Under the pieces are notes generated by a model. That model did no database searches. It saw only the letters and a program-made list of their open reading frames with translations, and had not been told where the DNA came from. 57,438 nucleotides of DNA from Gordoniibacillus chartarius (lineage in GTDB: Bacteria > Bacillota > Bacilli > Paenibacillales > NBRC-103111): positions 1 through 57,438 of the forward strand of contig NZ_JBHLWN010000122.1 of the NCBI RefSeq assembly GCF_042432825.1, read 5' to 3'. Numbering within the stretch: the stretch's first letter is position 1; every line of letters begins with the position of its first letter. The position numbers were made by a program, and so were the translations under genes. Positions 15,804 through 23,837 of the stretch are shown piece by piece.

Positions 15804-15845
15804 GCCGTTAACTCCGTTACGGGGAGTATCACAAATAACGGCAAG
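15804..15845 (+). repeat. Dispersed cruciform repeat, copy D (diverged)
   Basis: GCCGTTAACTCCGTTACGGG and, at the right end, AAATAACGGCAAG match copy C in the outer arms GCCGTTA/TAACGGC. The inner hairpin has mutated (TACGGGGAGTATC). Confidence 0.65.
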
Positions 15846-15875
15846 TATTTAGGCGTGGATTTCACAAATAAAGAA

Positions 15876-15897
15876 GCTCGCTGTCACCGCAGCGAGC
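15876..15897. terminator. Bidirectional terminator between convergent genes
   Basis: GCTCGCTG (15876-15883) and CAGCGAGC (15890-15897) form an 8-bp stem with T-rich flanks on both strands. It serves the reductase operon and the SDR gene on the - strand. Confidence 0.75.
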
Positions 15898-15954
15898 TTT
15901 GTTCTTCATATGTCAATCTAAGTCCAATAACTATAAATGGATTGCGAAGTTATT

Positions 15955-16839
15955 TCAGCTTTTGAAGTAGTGGCCCTGTTCAAGGTCCGCGATCAGAGAA
16001 GGGTACACCGGCTGCCATCCTAAGCGTTCCTTAGTCAGCGCGCTCGAGGTTGGATTATCGGTGGAAGCGGCGAAGGAGAGCCACCCGAAGTGAGCGTCTG
16101 CCTCTTCACGGGTTATGCTGAGCACAGGCAGGTTCAGATGACGACCGATGACGCCGGCAATATCCCGGAAGGGCACTCCCTCGTCGGCGACCCCGTGATA
16201 TATGGCTCCCGTGTCGCCCTTCTCAAGCACCAGTCTGAAGAGACGTGCCGCATCCAACCGATGCACTGCCGGCCAACGGTTGCGTCCATCTCCCACATAT
16301 GCCGAAACCCCTTTTTGGCGCGCGATCCCGATGAGGGTCGGTACGAAGCCCTGCTCGCCCTCGCCATGGACGGACGGTGCGAGGCGGACGATCGATGACC
16401 GCACTCCTTGGCCAGCCAGAACAAGCGCCGCTTCCTCAGAGCGTCTCGGCGTAGATTGCGTCGACGCCTGCTCCTCCGTCCCGAGAATTCCCGGCAAGAG
16501 CATCAACGTACCCGAGGTGGCCACGAATGGCTTCCCGGTGCCTTTGAGCGCCGCTCCCATTGCCTCGATCGCCAGACTATCGGCTGCTGCGGCTGCCTCG
16601 AAGCTGGCGAAGTCGTGTTTGAAGGCCAAGTGGATGACGCCGTCCGATGCCCCAGCGCCTTCTCGCAGGCTGTCGAGGTCATCCAGGTCGCCGTGGTGTA
16701 CTTCGGCACCGGCTGCCGTCAACGCTGCGGCGGACTTATCAGAGCGGGCGAGTCCAACAACCTGATGCCCAGCATCGAGAAGTTCGCGTACGACGGCAGA
16801 ACCGATGAACCCCGTTGCACCAGTTACAAATACACGCAT
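15955..16839 (-). CDS. NAD-dependent epimerase/dehydratase-like extended SDR
   Basis: A 294-aa Rossmann-fold protein. VFVTGATGFIGSAVVREL is the N-terminal cofactor motif, GDLDDLDSL follows, then DGVIHLAF. The catalytic tyrosine of classical SDRs is not in a YxxxK context, so it belongs to the atypical NAD(P)-binding group whose substrates are mostly unknown. On the - strand AAAGGA precedes the ATG at 16839 by 7 bp and overlaps an upstream in-frame ATG at 16848, so 16839 is preferred. It is divergent from the TetR gene at 17021 and is its likely target. GC is high compared with the regulator. Confidence 0.85.
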   Translation of the reverse strand: MRVFVTGATGFIGSAVVRELLDAGHQVVGLARSDKSAAALTAAGAEVHHGDLDDLDSLREGAGASDGVIHLAFKHDFASFEAAAAADSLAIEAMGAALKGTGKPFVATSGTLMLLPGILGTEEQASTQSTPRRSEEAALVLAGQGVRSSIVRLAPSVHGEGEQGFVPTLIGIARQKGVSAYVGDGRNRWPAVHRLDAARLFRLVLEKGDTGAIYHGVADEGVPFRDIAGVIGRHLNLPVLSITREEADAHFGWLSFAASTDNPTSSALTKERLGWQPVYPSLIADLEQGHYFKS

Positions 16840-16904
16840 CGTATTCATCCTTTCACCCCAAGGGTATGATTAGGTACAGGAAAGATTATACAACAAGCAA
16901 TCAA

Positions 16905-16990
16905 CGAAGTAAACTAATTTAACTAAAATCGTTAATTTAATAAAAATTATTAATGGAAAATTGTGATATCATCAATTTTGCTATACTATT
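16905..16990. promoter_or_regulatory. AT-rich divergent control region of the SDR and TetR genes
   Basis: About 85 bp of AT-rich sequence with imperfect dyads of TTAAT/ATTAA half-sites (16931-16954). A possible TetR-gene -10 (TATACT near 16982) has no well-spaced -35. A TetR operator here is likely but not defined. Confidence 0.35.
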
Positions 16991-17020
16991 GTGGAGTAAG
17001 CATCAAAGGAGGCTTAAATC

Positions 17021-17662
17021 GTGAGGAAACCGATGAGCGCCAATCACTACTTGAACAAAATTAAGCCGATCGTTCGAAAAACGAAGTTTAGCCAATTGAG
17101 AATAGACGATATCGCAAAATATATGGATATTAGTAAAGTGACGCTATATAAACATTTTTCATCCAAAGATGATATCATCGAACAGGTTGTCGAATATGAA
17201 ATTCAGTACTTGCAGCAGGCTGATCTCGTTGTAAATGATGATTCCCTCTCTTATGTAGATCGCTTCCAGAAAACATTTCTGCAGTCGCTGCTGTGCGTTG
17301 TTTATTTATCTGATCTGTTCCTGCAAGATCTCAAGGAATTCTATCCGACGCTTTATGATAAGCTCGTTATGGCCCAACAAAATCGAAATAAGAATTTACA
17401 GGCTTTTTTTGAAGCCGGGATGGATCGGAAGGTTTTCAACAGAATGAATCCCGTGCTGCCCTTGATCCAAGATGACGCGACACTGCGGCGCTTCATGGAA
17501 CCGACTTTCAGTATTCAATGGTATGATCTCACGTTGAAACAAGCGATAATCGAATATTATAAGATGAAACAGTATCAAATGATTAGGCCGGAACATCTGG
17601 ATGCGATTGACGATTCCAATTTTGAGAGACAGGTAGCGGAAATTTTACTAACAATTTCGTGA
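17021..17662 (+). CDS. TetR-family transcriptional regulator
   Basis: A 213-aa protein with an N-terminal HTH (about residues 15-60: RIDDIAKYMDISKVTLYKHFSSKDDIIEQVV) and a helical ligand-binding domain without recognised ligand residues. GTG at 17021 follows AAAGGAGGC with good spacing. The divergent SDR gene is the most likely regulated gene. A decayed PAS kinase gene overlaps its last codons. Confidence 0.88.
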   Translation: MRKPMSANHYLNKIKPIVRKTKFSQLRIDDIAKYMDISKVTLYKHFSSKDDIIEQVVEYEIQYLQQADLVVNDDSLSYVDRFQKTFLQSLLCVVYLSDLFLQDLKEFYPTLYDKLVMAQQNRNKNLQAFFEAGMDRKVFNRMNPVLPLIQDDATLRRFMEPTFSIQWYDLTLKQAIIEYYKMKQYQMIRPEHLDAIDDSNFERQVAEILLTIS

Positions 17663-18499
17663 GCACGTTGTTATCGCTCTCCCTGGACGGAGTCATTCAG
17701 TCGATTAATGATAAGCTCTTGGAGTGGATCGTTGCAGAGCGTATCAGTACTGAGGGTCGTCGAGTGGAAGCAATTCTAACGGAGTCAAGCAAGCTCTTCT
17801 ATCAAGTTTATATTTTTCCTATGATGAAGATGCATGGCAAGGTGGAGGAGATGTAATTCTCTTTGAAATCCGGTGACGGATCCGAAGTGCCTGTCCTTTT
17901 CAATGGAATATGCTGCGAACGGGACGGAGTAATGGTCATTGATTGTATCCTTATCAGAACAGTGAATAGACACAAACTCGAGCATGAGCTTCTTCTTGCG
18001 AAGAAAGCGGCACAGCAGGCCAAGCAATCGAGCAGGTTTGCACACTTATGGATTCGCAGGTGCATTTGCACAATATTGAAGTGGAAGTGAACTACGAACA
18101 AAATGTGCCTACTTTCATACAATGTGATATAAATCAAATGAAGCAAATATTTATCAATTTTCTTAAAAACGCGATAGAAGCGATGCCAATCGCGGGCAAG
18201 TTATGATATCGGTTAATAATAGCGGTGAAAATAGCATTCTCTTACGCATTACTGACCAGGGTGAGGGCATTCCAGCAGACAAACTGAAGAGAATCGGGGA
18301 ACCTTTTTATACCACAAAAGAAAAGGGAACAGGGCTAGGGCTTATGGTCTGTCGTAAAATCATTGAAGATCACCAAGGATCGTTGAACATCACAAGTAGA
18401 TTGAACGAGGGAACTACGGTTGAGGTGATTTTGCCACAAAGGGAAAAGGCACAAAACTTTTTACCGATTGATAACGCTCTCAAGCAACTTGACCAGTAA
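17659..18499 (+). pseudogene. Remnant of a PAS-domain sensor histidine kinase
   Basis: The pieces are, in order: a PAS domain lacking its start (LSLDGVIQSINDKLLEWI to VEEM); an in-frame stop TAA at 17854-17856; the rest of the PAS domain (SLKSGDGSEVPVLFNGIC) and a linker helix (HKLEHELLLAKKAAQQAK); a jump near 18022 to another frame reading AIEQVCTLMDSQVHLHNIEV, then FLKNAIEAMP (N box); a frameshift near 18190; and the ATPase end DQGEGIPADKLKRIGEPFYT and GTGLGLMVCRKIIEDH. The HisKA dimerisation domain with the phosphorylated histidine is gone. The family resembles PAS kinases of the sporulation-type in Bacilli. It cannot be functional. Confidence 0.8.
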
Positions 18500-18668
18500 A
18501 CTAATCTCTTGACGAGCACCTAAAACAAACTGATATGACTATTGCGCCTAACGTATAAGTATTTATAGTTGATTCCGCATGGGTCCTATTTCCAATTGGC
18601 GGAGTCACGTATCGCCTGTTATCATGGATGTTACATACACGAAGACAACGAAGAGCAGGGATGATGTG

Positions 18669-19778
18669 ATGTCTAACCAACATGACCTAGGCAGTGTAAT
18701 ATGGAAGCGGAAAATCCTCCGCATCTATCGTATATTCATCTTGTTCTATCTGATGGGGGAAGCGGCTTCTTTCGCGGCAGGCTGGGAGCCGGGCCTAAAT
18801 TATGTCATCACATATCTGCAAGATAGCACCATGATCCCTGTGTCCACGATGTTGATAACGCTGCTGGTGTTGGAATTGTTATGCCGGTATACCAATAGGA
18901 ATTTGGATTATATCTTTATCTTGGCCGCGGTGATCTTGGCCGGCTCGCTTATCATTACCAATCGGCACATTCCCGTCATGCAGTCGACGATCTTGGTGCC
19001 TATCGTGTTATCGGTGCTTTACTTTGACAAGGTAAAGATCCTCGTCACTACAGCGGTCAGCTTGGCCTTCATGCTCACCTTCTATGGCCTCGCGAATCAG
19101 AAAACTGCGGCTGAATTTGGACCGGCGCCTTTCTCAGCAATCGTGATCTGTGTCATCATCCTGGCCTGCTGCGCTGCCGGATTGATTGTCATTAACCGGG
19201 GAATGGAGCTCTTGGAAGAGCTTCGAGAGAAAGTGGTCTGTGAGATCAAGCTCCGGGAGGAGAAGGCCTGGATCGAGGAAATGTCTAGGACCGATGCGTT
19301 AACCGGACTTGCGAATCATAAGTCGTTTCATGATTATCTTGATCACATTATCGATTCTGATGAAAGCACCCCTGCGCTGCACTTGGCCCTTGCGGATATT
19401 GATAATTTTAAGGCGATCAACGATACGTATGGGCATTGGGCCGGTGACATCGTGCTTAAGCAAACAGCGGCCCGATTAAAGGAAACGCTGCAGTCCTCCG
19501 CACTGCTCTCGAGGTACGGCGGCGAGGAGTTCGGTATCCTGTTTCAAGGCATGTCGGATGAAGAAGCAAGGGACAAGCTTGAGGCAGCACGCATTGCTGT
19601 AGCCTCCATTCGTGTAGCGGAGATCCAGCATCAAACGGTCACCATCAGCATCGGGCTGTATCGGAAGCGCGTAACGGACTCGAAGGAAACTCTGTTTAAG
19701 CGAGCCGATACGGCGTTATATGAAGCCAAGCGCCCTGGAAAAAACAGGCTATGTGTGGGCGACGGAACAACAGCCTAG
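18669..19778 (+). CDS. Membrane-bound GGDEF diguanylate cyclase
   Basis: A 369-aa protein with five or six membrane helices (about residues 25-185), a short coiled linker (GMELLEELREKVVCEIKLREE), and a GGDEF domain. The active-site motif is GGEEF at 284-288, with DALTGLANHKSFHDYL and DIDNFKAINDTYGHWAGD intact, so it should make cyclic di-GMP. The RxxD inhibitory site five residues before GGEEF is absent (SSAL), so product inhibition at that site is unlikely. ATG 18669 is taken with GGGAT upstream; the open frame extends left to 18579 without a good ribosome-binding site. No adjacent target gene is seen. Confidence 0.9.
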   Translation: MSNQHDLGSVIWKRKILRIYRIFILFYLMGEAASFAAGWEPGLNYVITYLQDSTMIPVSTMLITLLVLELLCRYTNRNLDYIFILAAVILAGSLIITNRHIPVMQSTILVPIVLSVLYFDKVKILVTTAVSLAFMLTFYGLANQKTAAEFGPAPFSAIVICVIILACCAAGLIVINRGMELLEELREKVVCEIKLREEKAWIEEMSRTDALTGLANHKSFHDYLDHIIDSDESTPALHLALADIDNFKAINDTYGHWAGDIVLKQTAARLKETLQSSALLSRYGGEEFGILFQGMSDEEARDKLEAARIAVASIRVAEIQHQTVTISIGLYRKRVTDSKETLFKRADTALYEAKRPGKNRLCVGDGTTA

Positions 19779-19784
19779 AAAGCG

Positions 19785-19832
19785 AAGAAGCCGGAAGTCC
19801 CTATGTATCAAGGGGTTTCGGCTTCTTTTATA
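19785..19832 (+). terminator. Rho-independent terminator after the GGDEF gene
   Basis: AAGAAGCCGGAA (from 19785) pairs with TTTCGGCTTCTT (19816-19827) with one mismatch, then TTAT. The segment 19833-20069 shows no gene; it ends in an AT-rich stretch that probably promotes the next unit. Confidence 0.8.
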
Positions 19833-20069
19833 TATGGGGCTCGGGCCAACTAATTCCATATTTTTGGAAGTATTTGAATTAGCTTTCACTCCATCACCTG
19901 CGGCACCAGGTCCATCAGCTCGCCGCCGTTCTACCAGATGGAAGGGCACCCCGCCGCATAGACGACTTAAGATAGAGACAGTAGATTTATGGCTGCTCAA
20001 AAATTAATATTTACACATATAATATAAATGAATATAATATGTACATATACAATTGAAGGGGCGATGTAG

Positions 20070-20237
20070 ATGTGGCAGGTTGAGCATTTCCTTACGAAAA
20101 AGGTCAAGGCGGAAACGATGTGGGGGCTGTATAGCGATATTACGACCTGGACAACTTGGGATAAAGGGTTCGTAAGTGCTACGCTGGAGGGACTAGCTGC
20201 TTTGGCACTGGAGAAGGAACGTGTGTGTGGTGAGTGA
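20070..20237 (+). pseudogene. SRPBCC-family remnant
   Basis: A 55-codon frame begins MWQVEHFLTKKVKAETMWGL and continues YSDITTWTTWDKGFVSATLEG. This is the N-terminal strand-helix region of SRPBCC (polyketide cyclase-like) proteins, normally about 140-150 aa. After ATLEG it jumps to a short helical tail (LAALALEKERV), which may be the original C-terminus after an internal deletion. AGGGGCG precedes the ATG. The last codons overlap the EVE gene start. The fold cannot form from this fragment. Confidence 0.65.
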
Positions 20238-20703
20238 AGTGGCGAAAAAATCCTGCCGGTATTGGATTGGCGTCGTCTCCGCCTCTCATGTGTCTCGAGG
20301 GGTGAAAGGCGGGTTTGCCCAGCTCTGTCATGGGAAGGCAGCGCCCCTTAAACGGATGCAAGCCGGGGATTGGCTGATTTATTACTCGCCTCGCACGGAT
20401 CTGCGGAACGGGGAGCCTCTGCAGGCATTCACGGCGATCGGACAGGTGCTGGATGACAAGGTATATGAATACCGGATGTCTGATTCGTTCATACCATTTC
20501 GCCGTAACATTCGCTATACTGACTGTAAAGAAACGAAGATCAGCTCGCTGCTGGAGCAGCTTAGCTTCACGCGTGGCGAGAAAAATTGGGGCTACCGGTT
20601 TCGGTTCGGCCACTTTGAGATCTCGGAGCAAGACTTTCGGGTCATTGCGGAGGCCATGTTGAACAGCACGGAGGGAAAGACACATGAGCTCGGAATTCAA
20701 TAA
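20230..20703 (+). CDS. EVE-domain protein
   Basis: A 157-aa EVE-domain (PUA-like fold) protein: YWIGVVSASHVSRGVKGGFAQLCHGK, then LKRMQAGDWLIYYSPRTDL and ending WGYRFRFGHFEISEQDF. EVE domains bind modified bases in nucleic acid and occur in restriction and stress contexts; stand-alone bacterial members have no settled function. GTG at 20230 is preferred since GGAGAAGGAA lies about 10 bp before; a GTG at 20221 is too close. Its end overlaps the following MarR gene by 20 bp, so the two are translationally coupled. Confidence 0.85.
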   Translation: MSEVAKKSCRYWIGVVSASHVSRGVKGGFAQLCHGKAAPLKRMQAGDWLIYYSPRTDLRNGEPLQAFTAIGQVLDDKVYEYRMSDSFIPFRRNIRYTDCKETKISSLLEQLSFTRGEKNWGYRFRFGHFEISEQDFRVIAEAMLNSTEGKTHELGIQ

Positions 20704-21127
20704 CGCAGAGGAAAGTCCCGGCTTTATACTGTGGCAGGTCACGAACCTATGGCAGAAGGCGATACGGAATGCATTGGATCCCTTTGAATTGACCCATCCG
20801 CAATTCGTGCTCCTTTTTTCCTGCAAGTGGCTGATTGAAAAGAACGATCACCCGGGCATTACTCAGGTTCAATTAGCACAACATGCACAGATGGACGTTA
20901 ATGTCACGTCGCAGGTGCTGAGGACGCTGGAGAAGAAGGGCTATATCGAGCGCCGGCCCCACCCGACGGATTCCCGAGCGAACATGATTTCCGTCACGAA
21001 GGCGGGGGACGAGGTTGCTTCGCTGGCCGTTCAGGCCGTAGAAAAGGAGGATAGGGACTTTTTCTCCGGCCTTGGTCATGAGATAGGACAGCTGAATCGA
21101 CTTCTGCGTCAGCTTGCGAAGCGGTAG
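20684..21127 (+). CDS. MarR-family transcriptional regulator
   Basis: A 147-aa MarR protein with HTH VQLAQHAQMDVNVTSQVLRTLEKKGYIERR (about 66-95) and wing PHPTDSRANMISVTKAG. It overlaps the EVE-domain gene and lies just after the SRPBCC remnant, so it may once have controlled all three. GAGGGAAAG precedes the ATG. A cysteine (FSCKW) lies before the HTH, but a redox role cannot be inferred from it alone. Confidence 0.9.
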   Translation: MSSEFNNAEESPGFILWQVTNLWQKAIRNALDPFELTHPQFVLLFSCKWLIEKNDHPGITQVQLAQHAQMDVNVTSQVLRTLEKKGYIERRPHPTDSRANMISVTKAGDEVASLAVQAVEKEDRDFFSGLGHEIGQLNRLLRQLAKR

Positions 21128-21190
21128 CCGACGACCATCACATATGCAGGGAAAATCATTGTCCAATGGCGGTTCCATAGAACGCTTATC

Positions 21191-21215
21191 GAGGCCATCC
21201 TTTGAGGATGGCCTC
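21191..21215. other. Strong hairpin after the MarR gene
   Basis: GAGGCCATCC (21191-21200) and GGATGGCCTC (21206-21215) form a perfect 10-bp stem with a 5-nt loop. There is no T-run on the + strand; on the - strand only a short T-run follows. It may be a weak terminator or a transcript-stabilising hairpin. Confidence 0.55.
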
Positions 21216-21262
21216 AAAACTTGCCCTTACGAATAGCGCGGTGAACCGTATGTTTATGAATC

Positions 21263-21322
21263 TTGACATCCATTGTATTGACCGTATAATCAAGAATAGA
21301 ATGAACGTTCATTCTATTCTTG
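21263..21322 (+). promoter_or_regulatory. Promoter and 32-bp perfect palindrome controlling the TetR-MATE operon
   Basis: The promoter is TTGACA (21263-21268), 16-bp spacer, TATAAT (21285-21290). Immediately after it comes a perfect palindrome at 21291-21322 with half-site CAAGAATAGAATGAAC, ending just before the AGGAGG ribosome-binding site. Its position over the transcription start is what an autorepressing TetR protein needs. AATGAACGTTCATT at its centre resembles operators of exporter-linked TetR/QacR-type regulators. Confidence 0.88.
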
Positions 21323-21335
21323 AGGAGGGAACCAA

Positions 21336-22007
21336 ATGTACAGAACATCAAAGGAAACACAGGAGCGTAAGGACGCCAAACGTCAATTGATTCTGGATAC
21401 GGCGGCGAAGGTTTTTGCGGAGCGGGGGTATCATCATACGTCGGTCAAGGATATTGCCGGTGAGGCGGGGATCTCGGTGGGCAGCTTTTACTTTTACTTT
21501 AAGGGTAAAGAAGAGTTGTTCGTAGAGCTTTATGATTCTATCGTGCTGGCTTTTCAGCAGACGACGGACATGGTGCTGGATATCCATAACTTTTCCCTTC
21601 CCAAGAACATGACGAGGGTTATTACCGCAAATTTATGGATGTACCAAAACAGGCGGGATATCGCCAGGGTTATGTTAATTGAGGCAGTAGGTTTAAACCC
21701 GGCGTTTGAAAAGAAGCGGGCTGAAAGCATTCAGGATTCATGCAGAAGTATGGAGGAGTGGTTTAAGCGTTTCAAGATTAACAATCCTGTACGGATTCCC
21801 AATGAGCGAGTCGCTGCGTTAGCCTTCGAGAGCACTTTTCATTATTTAGTCGTTGATTGGCTGCAGAGCGATGAAGAGCGCAAACTCACAGATTCGGCCT
21901 ATGCCCTCTCCATTTATAATCTACAAGCGTTGGGAATCCAATTCCAGGAACATGAAATACAACGCTATGTGGAAGAAACCTTGAGCATGCTGGAGGAACA
22001 AAAGTGA
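21336..22007 (+). CDS. TetR-family repressor of the MATE exporter
   Basis: A 223-aa protein with a textbook TetR HTH (about 17-63: ILDTAAKVFAERGYHHTSV to GSFYFYFKGKEELFVELYD) and a C-terminal ligand pocket. GAGGAGGGAACC precedes the ATG. It overlaps the MATE gene as GTGA, so repressor and exporter are translated together, and the palindrome at 21291 should make expression self-limited and drug- or metabolite-induced. Confidence 0.92.
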   Translation: MYRTSKETQERKDAKRQLILDTAAKVFAERGYHHTSVKDIAGEAGISVGSFYFYFKGKEELFVELYDSIVLAFQQTTDMVLDIHNFSLPKNMTRVITANLWMYQNRRDIARVMLIEAVGLNPAFEKKRAESIQDSCRSMEEWFKRFKINNPVRIPNERVAALAFESTFHYLVVDWLQSDEERKLTDSAYALSIYNLQALGIQFQEHEIQRYVEETLSMLEEQK

Positions 22008-23416
22008 AGTCGAAACGTCAATTTGGCAAAGATTTTACGTCGGGCAGCATTCCCAGGCACTTGGTTCAGTTCGCTCTGCCTATTCTTATCGGAAATTTGC
22101 TTGCGACCGGATACAGCGTTATCAACATCATTTGGATCGGAAGGCTGCTTGGCACAGAGGCGGTTGCGGCTGCTGCCGTTAGCCTGCCCATCTTTCTGGC
22201 AATGGTTGCGCTAAGCTCCGGTGCGACGTTAGCGACTTCAATCCTGGTCTCCAGAGCTTATGGAGCGGGAGATCATAAAAAAATTCAGCAAGTGGTGAAC
22301 AACTCATGGTCGGTTGCCCTAATTGCGATCGTACTTGTAACGGCAAGCGGGTTGCTGTTCGCGGATACGTTGTTAAGACTCCTTAGTACGCCTGCTGAGA
22401 TTATGGGAATCGCATCCGGTTATTTGAAGCTTACCATGCTGAGTTTTGCCTTTATGTATATGTCTTATCTGATTGCATCGGTTCTCCGGGGAATCGGTGA
22501 TACAACCATTCCGCTAATGTTTATTGTCCTTTCAACGGTTGTGAATGCGGTATTGGACCCGCTGCTGATCATTGGATTCGGTCCGATTCCTTCGTTGGGG
22601 TTAAATGGAGCGGCGGGTGCGTCTATCCTTGCAACCGGAATATCCGTGGTACTCGGTTTTCTTTATGTGAGATACAAGTATAGAGAAGGGCCGATCAACC
22701 CAACCCGTCTGCTCTTTGAGAGAGCAATAATCATGGATATTATGCGGATCGGGCTTCCCTCTTTTGTACAGCAGATGTTAGTCTCGTTGGGCTATGCGGT
22801 TATTACGATATTCGTCAATGGCTTCGGCGCTGCGGCAACGGCTGCGTTCGGGGTAGCCGGCAGGATTGATTCCATTGTGGCCATGCCGGCAATCGCTGTC
22901 ATGATGGCTGCATCCACGCTTACGGCACAGAATTTGGGGGCGGGGAAAGCAGACCGCTTGAAGCATATTCTAGGCTGGGGCATCCTCATTAATATTCCGG
23001 TCATTGCTGCGATTTCTTTGTTATGCGTAACGTTCCCCGAAGCGATATTGCAAGTATTTGTAAAGGATGAGGATGTTGTAAGCAAGGGTGTTGAATACTT
23101 AAGGCTAGTCGGATTCGGATATTTGTTCTTTATCGTGTTCTATGTCTCGAACGGTATTATCAATGGAGCGGGAAAAACGATCTCAACCATGATCATATCG
23201 CTAATTTCTTTATGCCTTGTGAGAATTCCGCTTGCAGCATGGCTGTCCAATACCGAGCTTGGTATCCGGGGCGTTTGGCTTGCTATCGTTCTCAGTTTCG
23301 CGGTAACGACAGCAGCAAGTCTATTATATTATTTCTCGGGAAAATGGTTGAAAGGTGTGACCGCAGTACATGATAAGCAAGGTGAAGAACATCCTCTGTC
23401 TACAACTTCCGATTGA
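22004..23416 (+). CDS. MATE-family multidrug exporter
   Basis: A 470-aa, 12-TM MATE protein (two six-helix halves joined near residue 235). The N-terminal motif SIPRHLVQFALPILIGNLLA and repeated GIGDT/GAGKT segments at the matching position of each half (VLRGIGDTTIPL, IINGAGKTISTM) are characteristic. It exports cationic or amphipathic compounds with Na+ or H+. The GTG start overlaps the stop of the TetR gene. Codon use matches its neighbours. Confidence 0.92.
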   Translation: MKSKRQFGKDFTSGSIPRHLVQFALPILIGNLLATGYSVINIIWIGRLLGTEAVAAAAVSLPIFLAMVALSSGATLATSILVSRAYGAGDHKKIQQVVNNSWSVALIAIVLVTASGLLFADTLLRLLSTPAEIMGIASGYLKLTMLSFAFMYMSYLIASVLRGIGDTTIPLMFIVLSTVVNAVLDPLLIIGFGPIPSLGLNGAAGASILATGISVVLGFLYVRYKYREGPINPTRLLFERAIIMDIMRIGLPSFVQQMLVSLGYAVITIFVNGFGAAATAAFGVAGRIDSIVAMPAIAVMMAASTLTAQNLGAGKADRLKHILGWGILINIPVIAAISLLCVTFPEAILQVFVKDEDVVSKGVEYLRLVGFGYLFFIVFYVSNGIINGAGKTISTMIISLISLCLVRIPLAAWLSNTELGIRGVWLAIVLSFAVTTAASLLYYFSGKWLKGVTAVHDKQGEEHPLSTTSD

Positions 23417-23419
23417 GTT

Positions 23420-23703
23420 CACAATAAACGGCCAAAGCCAGGTTATTCGCCTGTATTGTTAAGCGGTGGCGAGGAACGAATTCTTGTAGATGATCGCAGG
23501 CGATGCAGTCGTAATTGAAGAAGATGAGCTTTGTATTGCTAACCCGCAGTACACGGTTAGAATTAGTGGAGGCTATAGCATCGGTTCGACGATTGTTGAC
23601 CTACGAAATAAAAACGTTACTCTGCTATCACGGCGGGTGCTTTCGAGGCAACGTGAACGATGCGTTACAAAACCTGGTGGAACGCTATTCCGAAGCAATG
23701 TGA
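23420..23703 (+). pseudogene. Metallo-beta-lactamase-fold hydrolase remnant
   Basis: Three frame-shifted pieces are recognisable: an N-terminal strand (SPVLLSGGEERILVDD), then GDAVVIEEDELCIANPQYT, and, in another frame, EAIASVRRLLTYEIKTLLCYHGG followed by FRGNVNDALQ. The last two match the C-terminal third of MBL-fold proteins (late metal histidine in CYHGG). The central part with the HxHxDH metal motif is missing and at least one frameshift remains. Confidence 0.6.
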
Positions 23704-23780
23704 CTCTTGCGGCCGGCAGGTGCCTTAATGAACCCGCTGCCGCATCTTTACTCACTACGCAACCATACAAACAAGAATGG

Positions 23781-23789
23781 TGCTATAAT
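23781..23789 (+). promoter_or_regulatory. Extended -10 promoter of the CGNR gene
   Basis: TGCTATAAT is an extended -10 element (TGn-TATAAT) about 50 bp before the ATG at 23838. No clear -35 is visible. ACCAT and ATGGT arms (23762-23781) flank the upstream side and could be a binding site. Confidence 0.55.
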
Positions 23790-23837
23790 TTGTATACGGT
23801 GACGACGTTATTTTTGTAAAGATGAAGGAGTAAGCAG

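Noticed and set aside
21239..21252. CGGTGAACCGTA, a match to the centre of the dispersed repeat
   Set aside because: Only the 12-bp self-complementary core is present, without the flanking sequence or outer arms, so it may be chance.
23490..23819. A 109-codon frame as an independent gene
   Set aside because: Only the first third resembles a protein family; the similarity continues in another frame, so it is part of an MBL-fold pseudogene.
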